From Desulfobacteraceae bacterium (GTDB lineage: Bacteria; Desulfobacterota; Desulfobacteria; Desulfobacterales; Desulfosalsimonadaceae), in NCBI GenBank assembly GCA_003599885.1, contig QZKW01000030.1, positions 117,247-181,246 on the forward strand: DNA of 64,000 bases. The letters are read 5' to 3'. A model generated the notes under the pieces. It saw nothing but the letters and a program-made list of their open reading frames with translations. It was not told where the DNA came from and did not search any database. Below are positions 25,037-33,585 of the stretch, piece after piece (positions within the stretch are counted from its first letter, which is position 1; each line of letters begins with the position of its first letter). The position numbers were made by a program, and so were the translations under genes.

Positions 25037-26705
25037 AAAATTCATGAATACCTCTGCATCCGGCAATACACAGATGGCGTTCCCGGGTTCACCGGCGGGG
25101 TCCCGGCCGCTGAAAGCCTGTGTCATTATCCCGCCGGTATTTGATTTTTATTCAACCCCTCACCGGTTTTCAGGATTGGGCGCTGAAATAGTGGCCGAGC
25201 GCCTGACTGCCGGAGGCTGTTCGGTCCAGGTGTTGAACTTTCCCGGACAGCGAAAAAAAGGAGCGCCTGTCCCGCTTCCGGCAGCACTTCAATTTTTAAC
25301 TCCCCATATCGTGGCCCATGAAGAAGGAAAGCTCAGTTTTTTTAACCGGTACCAGCGGTTTGGCCCCCCGATGTCCGATTGCGCCGCCCAAGTCGCTAAA
25401 ACTTCGCCCGACATGGTGTTTATCGCCTGCTTTGCGTTTTGCTACGCAGAGGCGGCCCTTGAACTTGCGGCCCGAATTCGCGCCATCGCCCCTCGCATGA
25501 TGATCGTTGCAGGCGGGGCCGGCGTGAGCGCGTATCCCGGTTTTTTTGTCCGGAGTCCCCATGTTGATTTTGCTCTGACCGGAGAGGCAGAGGTAGCGAT
25601 CAGTGAATTTTTGGATGCTTTCAAATCGAAACATCCGGATTTCAGCAGGGTCCCCAATCTTTACCGGAAAACCGATGGCCGGGTGATAGCGCCAACAGAG
25701 AAAAAGCAGACGACGGCGCCGGAAATCGCTTTTGTCTTAAAAAAAACCGGGGAAACAAAATTCTCCATTCATTTTACCACCGCGCTAAGCCGGGGTTGCC
25801 CGAAAAGATGCCGGTTCTGTTCCAATTTTTTATGCCATGGACGAAAGTTCCGGGTCATACCGTCAGGTGCGGTCAAGCATGCTTTGGCCAAAATGCCGCT
25901 TCCGGCTGAAACCGGCAAGGCCGTGACCATTAATTTTGAGGATGACAACCTCCTGCTGGCCCCTGATTATTTTTTAGAGATACTGGACCTCTTTCAAAAC
26001 CGGTTTTCCGGATTTTCCAGGGTTGATTTCTTGGCTGAAAACGGGATAGACCATACCTGCCTGACTCCGGAACTCACGGAAATCCTTATCCAAAAGGGAA
26101 TGCGCCAATTCAACCTGTCCATCGCGTCCACACACGCCCCCATTCTTCAGGAGGAACAAAGAAATTCCGAATTTTCCATGTATGAAAGCGCGCTGCGGAC
26201 CCTTCACCAGCATGGCATCCCCTGCATCACTTATTTTATCTGCGGATTTAAAAAAGATACGCCAAAAACCGTGGCCGCCAATATCGTTTATCTGGCTAAG
26301 CAGCCCACGCGAATCGGGATTTCCCTATTCTACCCGGTGCCGGGCATCCCGGATTACACGGACGCCACCCTGTTTGACAGGATACCGCCGGGCCTGTGCG
26401 CCGGCTCCAGCGCGTTTCCCTGGAACGATTCCCTGACCACCGGGCAACTGGTGACGGCGTTCCGGCTGGCCCGCCTGGTCAATCTGTTGAAATCAGACCG
26501 TCAAACCGGCATGGACAATGCGCTGATCGACCAGATTCTCCGGCATAAACGTCTGCATACAATAGAAAAAAAAGATAAATACAGAGAAATCATTCCTGTG
26601 CCAAACATGGACGAAGAGATGGTGCGCCTGTTCTTTGATGGGTTGTCGGGACATCCCCTGACAACCCCAGGCCCCCGTAGAACCATTGACACCGAATCGA
26701 CATGA
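25023..26705 (+). CDS. Cobalamin-binding-type radical SAM protein
   Basis: 560 aa. N-terminal B12-binding-like fold (PPVFDFYSTPHRFSGLGAE..., AGGAGVSAYPGFFVR, FALTGEAEVAISEFL) then a radical SAM domain with Cys259-x3-Cys263-x2-Cys266 in SRGCPKRCRFCSN. This is the layout of class B methyltransferases and related B12 radical SAM enzymes, but the DxHxxG cobalamin motif is not evident, so cobalamin may bind base-off or not at all. GGAGG abuts the ATG directly, an unusual spacing; ATG 25044 lacks a ribosome site. The gene overlaps the preceding membrane protein gene by 14 bases. Substrate unknown. Confidence 0.82.
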   Translation: MTIPEKFMNTSASGNTQMAFPGSPAGSRPLKACVIIPPVFDFYSTPHRFSGLGAEIVAERLTAGGCSVQVLNFPGQRKKGAPVPLPAALQFLTPHIVAHEEGKLSFFNRYQRFGPPMSDCAAQVAKTSPDMVFIACFAFCYAEAALELAARIRAIAPRMMIVAGGAGVSAYPGFFVRSPHVDFALTGEAEVAISEFLDAFKSKHPDFSRVPNLYRKTDGRVIAPTEKKQTTAPEIAFVLKKTGETKFSIHFTTALSRGCPKRCRFCSNFLCHGRKFRVIPSGAVKHALAKMPLPAETGKAVTINFEDDNLLLAPDYFLEILDLFQNRFSGFSRVDFLAENGIDHTCLTPELTEILIQKGMRQFNLSIASTHAPILQEEQRNSEFSMYESALRTLHQHGIPCITYFICGFKKDTPKTVAANIVYLAKQPTRIGISLFYPVPGIPDYTDATLFDRIPPGLCAGSSAFPWNDSLTTGQLVTAFRLARLVNLLKSDRQTGMDNALIDQILRHKRLHTIEKKDKYREIIPVPNMDEEMVRLFFDGLSGHPLTTPGPRRTIDTEST

Positions 26706-26754
26706 ACCGGCCAAAAAAATTCTCTTTGCCCGCATAAATAATTCATTTTATGCT

Positions 26755-26783
26755 TTGACGGAAGGGAAAGGATGATTTAATTT
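26755..26783 (+). promoter_or_regulatory. Candidate sigma-70 promoter for hpf
   Basis: TTGACG (26755-26760) and TAATTT (26778-26783) are separated by 17 bases, upstream of the hibernation factor gene at 26856. The -10 hexamer is poor, so this is tentative. Confidence 0.3.
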
Positions 26784-26855
26784 ATAAAGTAAGAGTTAAC
26801 AGTTGGATCGTGATGGTTTCGTAAACACTCTTCGATGAGAATGAAAGGTGGTGTC

Positions 26856-27233
26856 ATGAGAGTACCTGTTGAAGTAACCTATCGGAATGTGACCAAGAGT
26901 GACAGGATTGAAACATTAATCCATGAAAAAGCCGAAAAACTCAATGAGTTTCACGACAGAATTGTAAGTTGCCGAATTTCCATAGAACAGGAGCAGGAAA
27001 GCAAGAAGACCGGCAACCCTCACCATGTCCGGATCACCGTGAGGATCCCGCCCGGACAGGAACTGGTGGTGAACCAGAAGCCAGGAGAGGATAACCCCGG
27101 CGAACCCCTTCGGGCGCTGATCACCGAAGCGTTTAAAACCATGAGTCGCCAGTTGAAAAAACTGAATGAAAAACAGCGGGGAAAACCCAAATCCCGCGTG
27201 GAAGCGGAAGCGCCAGAGGAAGTCGTCGAATAA
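26856..27233 (+). CDS. hpf: Ribosome hibernation promoting factor / RaiA family
   Basis: About 125 aa, the short form. The YfiA-like fold is clear: VEVTYRNVTKSDRIETLIHEKAEKLNEF, then the HVRITVRIPPGQELVV strand and the C-terminal helix with basic residues that sits in the ribosomal A/P site. It stabilises idle 70S or 100S ribosomes in stationary phase. ATG 26856 is chosen over 26835 because AAAGGTGG precedes it and it matches the family start. The chain lacks the C-terminal dimerisation domain of long HPF and ends in an acidic tail. Confidence 0.85.
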   Translation: MRVPVEVTYRNVTKSDRIETLIHEKAEKLNEFHDRIVSCRISIEQEQESKKTGNPHHVRITVRIPPGQELVVNQKPGEDNPGEPLRALITEAFKTMSRQLKKLNEKQRGKPKSRVEAEAPEEVVE

Positions 27234-27281
27234 TGACAATATGAGATTTTCTTCACCTGAACATTCTATGTTGAAAAAATA

Positions 27282-27319
27282 AATGTAAGCCTGTCCGCCC
27301 GGATGGACAGGCTTACATT
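27282..27319. terminator. Terminator hairpin between convergent hpf and hydroxyacyl-CoA dehydrogenase genes
   Basis: AATGTAAGCCTGTCC and its exact complement form a 15-base-pair stem with an 8-base loop. Read on the minus strand the stem is followed by TATTTTTTC, so it terminates the minus-strand gene best; on the plus strand it lacks a T-run but lies 48 bases after hpf. Confidence 0.7.
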
Positions 27320-27408
27320 GAACCAAGGGAACAAACAGCACCGGGCCATTCATCTCCTCAACGCCGTCTGCTCTATTCCCTCTGTGAATAAGACGCCCCT
27401 GTTCTGCT

Positions 27409-28314
27409 TTACGCAGCAAAATCGGGTTTCCCATAGGCCGGATGCGGATAAGAATAAAACCCGCGGCCGGTTTTTTCACCCAGGTCCCCCCGGTCAACGT
27501 AGGGTTTCATGAACGCCGCATTGGCGGTCTGCTGAGGATTGTTTACAATTCGGGCCCAATAATCGGTGACCTTCCAGACCGTATCGATACCGATGCTGTC
27601 CATAATTCCGAACGGCCCCATTGGCGTATGCATCACGCCCATCCAGGCGCGGTCAATATCTTCCACGGACGCCACGTCATTGGCGGCAAGGGTCTGGGCA
27701 GATTTGAACAATTCCATGAGCATCGCATTAAAGACATATCCGAAATTCTCCTTTTTCAGCATGATCGCCACCTGTCCGATGCGCTCGGCAAATGCCTGGA
27801 TCGTTTCCACCGTTTCCTCTGATGTTCCCGGATGCGGCATGATATCGACGATTTTCGTGACCCGGATATCGTGGAAATGAAATGCCGCAAACCGGTCCGG
27901 CCGCCCCGTGGCCTCAGAGAACATGGAGGGAACCAGAGACGAGGTGTTGGTGGTGAAAATGGCATGCGGCGGGCAGATTTCATTAAACTGCGCAAACACC
28001 CGGCCTTTGAGCTTCGGGTCTTCCGGAACCGATTCGCTTACAAAATCCGCGGATTGTCCGGCAATCTGAGCATCCGTGGTGGTTTGAATCCGCTTAAAAG
28101 CGTTTTCAGCAGCTTCTTCCGTCAATTGTCGGGACCGGATGAGATGCCTGGACAGCTTACCCATCCGTTCCCTGGCTATTTCCAGTGCCTCCGGACTGAT
28201 GTCATACATATTCACGTCATACCCGCTGATGGCGCATTGAAACCCGATCTGCTGCCCCATGGTGCCGGAACCGATAATCAATACCGTCTTGATATTATTG
28301 ATGGTCATTCTCAT
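27409..28314 (-). CDS. 3-hydroxyacyl-CoA dehydrogenase family protein
   Basis: 301 aa. Rossmann start with VLIIGSGTMGQQIG, an aspartate after the second strand (MYDISPE), the catalytic histidine in AAFHFHDIRVTKIVDI, and the C-terminal dimerisation domain with PMGPFGIMDSIG and DLGEKTGRGFYSY. It oxidises 3-hydroxyacyl-CoA with NAD in beta-oxidation or butanoate-type metabolism. It is a stand-alone dehydrogenase, lacking the hydratase half of FadB. It reads divergently from the phosphatase/acyl-CoA dehydrogenase genes across a shared 181-base control region with a TetR-type dyad. Confidence 0.92.
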   Translation of the reverse strand: MRMTINNIKTVLIIGSGTMGQQIGFQCAISGYDVNMYDISPEALEIARERMGKLSRHLIRSRQLTEEAAENAFKRIQTTTDAQIAGQSADFVSESVPEDPKLKGRVFAQFNEICPPHAIFTTNTSSLVPSMFSEATGRPDRFAAFHFHDIRVTKIVDIMPHPGTSEETVETIQAFAERIGQVAIMLKKENFGYVFNAMLMELFKSAQTLAANDVASVEDIDRAWMGVMHTPMGPFGIMDSIGIDTVWKVTDYWARIVNNPQQTANAAFMKPYVDRGDLGEKTGRGFYSYPHPAYGKPDFAA

Positions 28315-28416
28315 TTCTCCCTAGTTTTTCTGGATTGAATCGTGGTGAAAAATCATTCATACCCTGCCTGTTTATCTTTATTTTTAAACAGTAAGGAAAA
28401 GATGTCAATAAAAAAC

Positions 28417-28428
28417 GAACGCTCGTTC
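28417..28428. promoter_or_regulatory. TetR-type dyad GAACG-N2-CGTTC in a divergent control region
   Basis: A perfect 5-base inverted repeat (GAACG, CT, CGTTC) lies 10 bases ahead of a -35 element (TTGACT, 28438-28443). This spacing and shape resemble operators of TetR-type repressors of fatty-acid degradation. Both neighbouring units encode acyl-CoA enzymes. Confidence 0.5.
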
Positions 28429-28437
28429 TATTTTTTA

Positions 28438-28466
28438 TTGACTTCTGTTTTCCCCTGATTTATTAA
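28438..28466 (+). promoter_or_regulatory. Sigma-70 promoter for the phosphatase/acyl-CoA dehydrogenase unit
   Basis: TTGACT and TATTAA (28461-28466) are separated by 17 bases. The ATG at 28466 overlaps the last base of the -10 box, which supports the downstream TTG as the true start. Confidence 0.6.
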
Positions 28467-28495
28467 TGAAGAAAAACAAAAACAAGGGAGACACA

Positions 28496-29206
28496 TTGAG
28501 CATTATTTATTTAATCCGTCACGCCCAGGCTTCCTTCGGCCAGCCCGACTATGACCAACTGTCGGACATTGGGCACCTTCAGGCGGCTGCCCTTTCGGAT
28601 CATCTGGAGCAGCGGGGAATCTCATTTAATGCAATATATTCAGGCACTCAGCGCCGCCACGAACAGACCCTTGCCGCCTTCCGGAACCACGAATCCGCCG
28701 CCGGCAGGCAATGCCCACCGGTAACGGCGACAGGGGCATTTAACGAATATGATTCGGAAGCCATTTTAAAGACCCTGATTCCGCAAATGATTGAAAAAAA
28801 TCCGGACTTTGAGGTCGAAGTCAACGGCATGATCCGGGACAAACGGTCATTTCAAAAAGTATATGAACAGGTCATGTTGAAATGGATTTTAAGCGACCAC
28901 TCGATAAACGGACTGGAAACCTGGCGCACCTATAGGGAACGCGTGATTTCCGGCCTTCAAATGGTGATGGACCAGCAGGGAGCCGGAAAGAATGTGGCGG
29001 TGTTCACCTCCGGCGGTGCCATATCCGTATGTGTCCAGAAAGCACTGCACCTTTCTGATGAACTTGCGCTGAATCTGACCTGGCAGATCATGAACGCGTC
29101 CATCACCCGGTTAAAATACTCCGGCAGCCGGGTGGTGCTGTTCGGGTTTAATGATGCGGCCCACCTGGAAGTCAAAAAAAACAATCGAATGATAACTTAC
29201 CGATAA
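28496..29206 (+). CDS. Histidine phosphatase family protein
   Basis: 236 aa. The RHA motif opens the protein (IIYLIRHAQASFG), with the second catalytic histidine in AVFTSGGAISVC-type context replaced by a serine/glycine-rich strand; E and R residues of the phosphoglycerate-mutase-like fold are at IYSGTQRRHEQTL. Members dephosphorylate sugars, cofactors or phosphohistidine. The start is TTG 28496: AGGGAG precedes it by 5 bases, whereas the ATG at 28466 lies inside the -10 box. It heads a plus-strand unit with an acyl-CoA dehydrogenase and an SDR; perhaps it acts on a CoA- or phosphate-bearing intermediate, unproven. Confidence 0.82.
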   Translation: MSIIYLIRHAQASFGQPDYDQLSDIGHLQAAALSDHLEQRGISFNAIYSGTQRRHEQTLAAFRNHESAAGRQCPPVTATGAFNEYDSEAILKTLIPQMIEKNPDFEVEVNGMIRDKRSFQKVYEQVMLKWILSDHSINGLETWRTYRERVISGLQMVMDQQGAGKNVAVFTSGGAISVCVQKALHLSDELALNLTWQIMNASITRLKYSGSRVVLFGFNDAAHLEVKKNNRMITYR

Positions 29207-29253
29207 CATATCAATTTTTTTAAATTAAGAAACTTCAACGACGGGAGGATATA

Positions 29254-30447
29254 ATGGATTTTACGATTTCCGAAAAAATGCGGGTTATTTTAGATATGGT
29301 CAATGAATTTGTGGACCGGGAACTGATTCCTCTGGAACCTGCGTTTCTCTCCCGTCCCATGAGTGAAATCGCGCCGATTATCATGGAAAAACAAAAAAAA
29401 GTGAAGCAGATGGAATTATGGGGGCCCTGCTATCCCAAAGAACTCGGGGGTATGGGTTTGAATCTCATGGAGCATGCCCTGGTTTCCGAAGCTTTGGGCC
29501 GGACGCCCCTGGGCCATTTTGTTTTCTGGTGCCAGGCCCCGGATGTGGGCAATATCGAACTCCTGGAAATGTTCGGCAACGCGGAGCAGAAAACAACCTA
29601 TCTCCACCCGCTGGTGAAAGGCGATATTCGGAGCTGCTTTTCCATGACCGAAGTGAATCTGGCAGGTTCCAATCCGCTCTTAATGGACACCACGGCCGTG
29701 AAAGAGGGAGATGATTATGTGATCAACGGCCAGAAATGGTACACCACCTCTGCGGATGGCGCCCAATTCGCCATTGTCATGGCCAAAACCAACCCGGAGG
29801 CCGGTCCCTATCTCCAGGCCAGCATGATCATCGTGCCCTGCGACACCCCCGGTTTTAATCTGGTCCGCAACATTCCGGTCATGGGTCATTCCGGAGAAGG
29901 TTATTTCAGCCACGGCGAAATTCTCTACCAGAATTGCCGGGTGCCCCAAACCAACCTGATCGGCCAGGAAGGCCAGGGATTTGCCCTGGCCCAGGAGCGA
30001 CTCGGGCCGGGGCGCATTCATCACTGCATGCGCTGGATCGGGATCTGCAACCGGGCTTTTGATCTGCTGTGCGCCAGGGCCAATGAACGCGTCATCACCC
30101 CGGACGGACGGACCCTTGCCACCCGTCAGATCATTCAGGCCTGGATCGCGGAATGTGCGGCGGAAATCCAGGCAGCACGATTGATGGTGCTTCATGCCGC
30201 ATGGCGGATTCAAAACGAAGGGGCCAAAGCGGCCCGGGAAGAAATTTCCATGATCAAGTTTAAAGTGGCCAACGTCATGCAGCAGGTGATCGACACCGCG
30301 CTTCAGGTCCACGGCGGCCTGGGTATGACCGACGACACCATTCTCGCGTTTTTTTTCCGTCACGAACGGGCGGCCCGCATCTATGACGGGGCGGACGAGG
30401 TCCACAAGGTCTCTCTGGCCAAACAGATATTAAAACGCTATCAGTAA
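29254..30447 (+). CDS. Acyl-CoA dehydrogenase (ACAD10/11-like)
   Basis: 397 aa flavoprotein. Features in order: N-terminal helical domain, the substrate-binding strand region with CFSMTEVNLAGSNPLLMDTTAVKEGDDYVINGQKWYTTSA, the middle beta-domain, and a C-terminal helical domain with VHGGLGMTDDTILAFFFRHERAARIYDGADEVHKVSLAKQIL. Catalysis introduces an alpha-beta double bond into an acyl-CoA. The C-terminal ADEVHK pattern is typical of the ACAD10/11 group. GGGAGGATATA precedes the ATG. Fits with the adjacent hydroxyacyl-CoA dehydrogenase and SDR as a short acyl-CoA oxidation set, but no thiolase or electron-transfer flavoprotein is present here. Confidence 0.93.
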   Translation: MDFTISEKMRVILDMVNEFVDRELIPLEPAFLSRPMSEIAPIIMEKQKKVKQMELWGPCYPKELGGMGLNLMEHALVSEALGRTPLGHFVFWCQAPDVGNIELLEMFGNAEQKTTYLHPLVKGDIRSCFSMTEVNLAGSNPLLMDTTAVKEGDDYVINGQKWYTTSADGAQFAIVMAKTNPEAGPYLQASMIIVPCDTPGFNLVRNIPVMGHSGEGYFSHGEILYQNCRVPQTNLIGQEGQGFALAQERLGPGRIHHCMRWIGICNRAFDLLCARANERVITPDGRTLATRQIIQAWIAECAAEIQAARLMVLHAAWRIQNEGAKAAREEISMIKFKVANVMQQVIDTALQVHGGLGMTDDTILAFFFRHERAARIYDGADEVHKVSLAKQILKRYQ

Positions 30448-30498
30448 GGGATCTAAGACAAATACGACACACAGGACATATCAAAAAAAGGAGCCAAC

Positions 30499-31257
30499 AT
30501 GATATCATTGCGTTTAGATGGGAAACTCGCCCTTGTGACCGGAGCCAGTCGCGGCATAGGCCAGTCCATCGCCCAGACCCTTGCGGGATACGGTGCGGAA
30601 GTGATCCTGGTCAGCCGAAAGATGGAAAGCCTGACAAAGGTGGCAAATGAAATTACGAAAAAAGGCGGCAAAGCGGTTGCGATTACCTGTCATATGGGGG
30701 ACATGAACGACATCGGAAAACTTTTTCAAAATATAGAAAAAACCTACGGACGACTGGATATTCTGGTCAACAACGCAGCCACCAATCCGTATTTCGGGGA
30801 AATAACCGGCGTGGATGAAGGCGTATGGAGCAAAACTTTTGACGTGAATCTTAAAGGGCCTTTTTTTATGATCCAGAAGGCCATTCCCCTCATGAAGGCG
30901 GCGGGCGGGGGTGCCATCGTGAATGTTTCATCAGTCAACGGCATCCGGCCGGCCCAGTTCCAGGGAGTGTATTCCATCACCAAAGCCGCGATCATCAGCA
31001 TGACGCAAGCTTATGCCAAAGAGCTGGCTCCGCATAAAATCCGCGTCAATGCCCTGCTGCCCGGCCTCACCGACACCAAATTCGCATCCGCCCTGATGGG
31101 CCAGGACGAGATCTATAAATATGTGGTGGCCCAGATCCCCATGGGCCGGCATGCCAATCCCGAAGAAATGAGCGGCGCGGTTCTTTACCTGGTGTCGGAT
31201 GCCGCATCCTTTACCACAGGCACCCATATTATCTGCGATGGCGGTTTTCTGGCGTAA
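30499..31257 (+). CDS. Short-chain dehydrogenase/reductase (SDR)
   Basis: 252 aa, classical SDR. NAD(P) site TGASRGIG (residues 13-20), LVNNAA, catalytic Ser in VNVSSVNGIRP, Tyr-x3-Lys in YSITKAAI, and the closing ATSFTTGTHIICDGG-like end. Active-site residues are intact. The substrate is not specified by motif; FabG-like or 3-hydroxyacyl-type activity is conceivable given the acyl-CoA dehydrogenase upstream. AAAAGGAG precedes the ATG, 51 bases after the preceding stop, so co-transcription is likely. Confidence 0.92.
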   Translation: MISLRLDGKLALVTGASRGIGQSIAQTLAGYGAEVILVSRKMESLTKVANEITKKGGKAVAITCHMGDMNDIGKLFQNIEKTYGRLDILVNNAATNPYFGEITGVDEGVWSKTFDVNLKGPFFMIQKAIPLMKAAGGGAIVNVSSVNGIRPAQFQGVYSITKAAIISMTQAYAKELAPHKIRVNALLPGLTDTKFASALMGQDEIYKYVVAQIPMGRHANPEEMSGAVLYLVSDAASFTTGTHIICDGGFLA

Positions 31258-31330
31258 TGTGTCGAAACCATGCCACCATGTGGGTAAAAAACCCCGGTGA
31301 ATACCATTTAACCTAAGTGGAGGCGCCTTC

Positions 31331-31834
31331 ATGAAACCAATTACGCCGAAACTGCGTCAGCTTGTGGACTGGCGGGCGGCGGCCTGGGCCGGCCTGATTT
31401 CGGGATGTGTATTTTTTCTACTGAATCTGCTTGTCACGCCCCTGGTTCTTGGCGGGAACCCCTGGGTGATGGTCCGGCTGATGGCATCCCTTATTCTGGG
31501 CGAGGCAATCCTCGCGCCGCCGGCCACGTTTCATTTCGGCGCACTTGTGGCGGCGTTCCTTGCAAATGGCCTACTGTGCTTTGTCTTTGGCCTGCTCGTG
31601 GCCTATATCATTCATCGGGGAGGCATCATTATTGGGTTTGCGGCCGGGGCGATTCTGGGTTTTGCGATCTACTGCATCAATTTTTATACCCTGACCTGGT
31701 TTTACCCGTGGTTTTTCGCTTTCCGGGGCTGGGTGATGATCTCCAACCATGTCATTCTTGGCGCACTGGCAGGAGGCATTTATGAATGGCTGGAAGTGGA
31801 GCGTTTTATTCCCGTAAAAAACGAAAACCATTGA
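31331..31834 (+). CDS. Small integral membrane protein, 167 aa
   Basis: Four hydrophobic segments (about residues 18-36, 50-75 region, 80-105, 110-150) with few charges, starting WRAAAWAGLISGCVFFLLNLLVTPLVLGG. No family recognised. AAGTGGAGG precedes the ATG by a few bases. The M48 peptidase gene follows 25 bases later on the same strand, so they may be co-expressed; membrane-peptidase neighbours often share quality-control roles, but nothing here proves it. Confidence 0.65.
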   Translation: MKPITPKLRQLVDWRAAAWAGLISGCVFFLLNLLVTPLVLGGNPWVMVRLMASLILGEAILAPPATFHFGALVAAFLANGLLCFVFGLLVAYIIHRGGIIIGFAAGAILGFAIYCINFYTLTWFYPWFFAFRGWVMISNHVILGALAGGIYEWLEVERFIPVKNENH

Positions 31835-31858
31835 ATTTGAATTCGCAGGGATGATGTC

Positions 31859-32638
31859 ATGCGCCTTATTGTCGGCCTCATTATGATGATCTTTTCGCTG
31901 TTTTCTTATTGCGGATCCAGGGAATACAATCCGGTCACCGGCGAAAACCAGTATATCGGCCTCACGGCCCGGCAGGAAGTCGCGCTCGGATTGCAGGCAG
32001 CGCCGGAAATGCTGAAGCAGTATGGCGGCTTGCACCCGGATTCCCGGCTTCAGAAAAAAGTCGATGCGGTGGGTTTAAAGATCGTCAACAGGAGCCGGGC
32101 CGCCGATCCCCGGTGGCAGTTTGAATTTCATTTGTTGAAGGATGCCGGAACCATCAACGCCTTTGCCCTGCCCGGGGGCCAGATCTTCATCACCAGTGGA
32201 TTGTATAACCTTTTCACCACCACCGATCAACTGGCCGCAGTGCTGGCCCACGAGATTGCCCATGTGTCGGCCCGGCATTCATCCCAGCGAATCGCCAAAT
32301 CCAATCTGACAAACACTATGATTAACGCGGTGATGGTGGGATCAGGAGACGCCACCACCACCCAGATCGCGGCTCTGGCCGGACAACTGATCCATATGAG
32401 CTACAGCCGGGAAGACGAGGTGGAGGCCGACCGCCTGGGTGTTTATTTCATGACGGACGCCGGATTTGATCCCGAAGGCATGGTAAAACTCATGATGGTT
32501 CTTGAAGAATCCGGCAGGGGGGCCCGGATGCCGGAATTCTTCAGCACCCATCCAAACCCCGACAACCGGATTGAAAAAATTCAGCAGGCAATTGCTGAAT
32601 ACACCACAATACCCTCCAAGTCAGGGGCACAACCGTAA
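31859..32638 (+). CDS. M48-family zinc metallopeptidase, periplasmic
   Basis: 259 aa. Zinc site His131-Glu132-x2-His135 in AHEIAHVSARHSS, with the third ligand glutamate in SREDEVEADRLG. The N-terminus is a hydrophobic signal-like segment (LIVGLIMMIFSLFSYC); the cysteine could be lipidated but the preceding residues are not a good lipobox. The fold matches the BepA/LoiP group of outer-membrane quality-control peptidases without the TPR domain of BepA. The final part (FFSTHPNPDNRIEKI) is also conserved. The small membrane protein gene lies just upstream. Confidence 0.9.
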   Translation: MRLIVGLIMMIFSLFSYCGSREYNPVTGENQYIGLTARQEVALGLQAAPEMLKQYGGLHPDSRLQKKVDAVGLKIVNRSRAADPRWQFEFHLLKDAGTINAFALPGGQIFITSGLYNLFTTTDQLAAVLAHEIAHVSARHSSQRIAKSNLTNTMINAVMVGSGDATTTQIAALAGQLIHMSYSREDEVEADRLGVYFMTDAGFDPEGMVKLMMVLEESGRGARMPEFFSTHPNPDNRIEKIQQAIAEYTTIPSKSGAQP

Positions 32639-32673
32639 CAATACGGATAAATGGCCTTGACCCGAAGACTGAT

Positions 32674-33072
32674 TCAGCTTTTCATCAGAATATTTTTAAC
32701 CTGATTACCATCTGCACGAGCGCCAAAATGATTCATGATATCTTTCATGGCCTGCATTTTATTTTTATAAGACGCAAAATCAATATGTTTTGCCACCCAC
32801 TCCCATATCTCATCATCTGACGCCATTTTCGGCAAATACGTTTCCAGGATTTCAATGTACCGGTTATCACCCTGCCCTCCGGAAAGGCCCAGGGTTTCCC
32901 GTTCAGATTTGATGAGTTTTTTGGCCACCCCGATCACCTCATCATCAGAGAGTTCTTTTTTGTCTGCTCGGGCAAACTCGCCCATCATGACCCGCAGGGC
33001 GTTTTTTTTCTCCTCATCTTTTTCTTTCATGGCCAGCATGAGGTCTTTTTTGATCTTCTCGTGAATCGACAT
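32674..33072 (-). CDS. GatB/YqeY domain protein
   Basis: 132 aa, close to the usual ~147 for stand-alone YqeY. The N-terminal motif MSIHEKIKKDLMLAMKEKDEEKKNALRVMMGEF and the helix LIKSERETLGLSGGQGDN (usually EGGR) are characteristic, ending in the tail that binds tRNA in GatB. A role in tRNA-linked amidation or amino-acid metabolism is inferred only from the family. It lies 39 bases beyond the stop of the rubrerythrin-like gene on the same strand, so the minus-strand genes Tpx, ferritin and YqeY could be one unit. Confidence 0.88.
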   Translation of the reverse strand: MSIHEKIKKDLMLAMKEKDEEKKNALRVMMGEFARADKKELSDDEVIGVAKKLIKSERETLGLSGGQGDNRYIEILETYLPKMASDDEIWEWVAKHIDFASYKNKMQAMKDIMNHFGARADGNQVKNILMKS

Positions 33073-33111
33073 GGAAACTCCTGTTGAAAAAATTAAGCCG
33101 TTCTATTTTCT

Positions 33112-33567
33112 TTACCACACTTCCGGATACCCGATATCTACAAATGCACTTTCCATTTTAAACTTATGCTCCCGCTCCATAGCCGCCAGATCCATGAATA
33201 TCTGTTTCTGCCGGCTGTCGGTGCATCCGTCGGCCAGGGCCGTATAATGATTCATGGCCGCCTCTTCATTTTTCATGGCCAGGGCAAAAGCATCGGCAGG
33301 ACTCATACCCTCAGACACCACCGCACGGTCTACTGTTTGAGAAACTTTATAATCACGCCCCTCTTCAAAGGGCAGAGATTCAGAAATTGCCGCGCAGAAT
33401 CCTCTGAGGATTGACTCGTGTTTTTTTTCTTCAGCCACAAATCCGGAGAACAAATCTTTTAAAAATGCATCTGCCATGCGGTCGGCCACATCCTGATAAA
33501 ATTTCTGGGCTTCTATTTCGCCCTGTATGGCATCCTTCAGTATGTTTTCATATTCGGCACGGTTCAT
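33112..33567 (-). CDS. Rubrerythrin-like ferritin family protein
   Basis: 151 aa, di-iron four-helix bundle without the C-terminal rubredoxin of true rubrerythrin. Two ExxH-type pairs are present: AIQGEIEAQKFYQDVADRM with FSGFVAEEKKHESILRG, and LAMKNEEAAMNHYTALAD with LAAMEREHKFKMES. The glutamate/histidine ligands for both irons are intact. Such proteins scavenge hydrogen peroxide in anaerobes. It lies 19 bases after the thiol peroxidase stop, consistent with a joint oxidative-stress operon. Confidence 0.9.
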   Translation of the reverse strand: MNRAEYENILKDAIQGEIEAQKFYQDVADRMADAFLKDLFSGFVAEEKKHESILRGFCAAISESLPFEEGRDYKVSQTVDRAVVSEGMSPADAFALAMKNEEAAMNHYTALADGCTDSRQKQIFMDLAAMEREHKFKMESAFVDIGYPEVW

Positions 33568-33585
33568 CAGTTTATCCTTTTTAGA

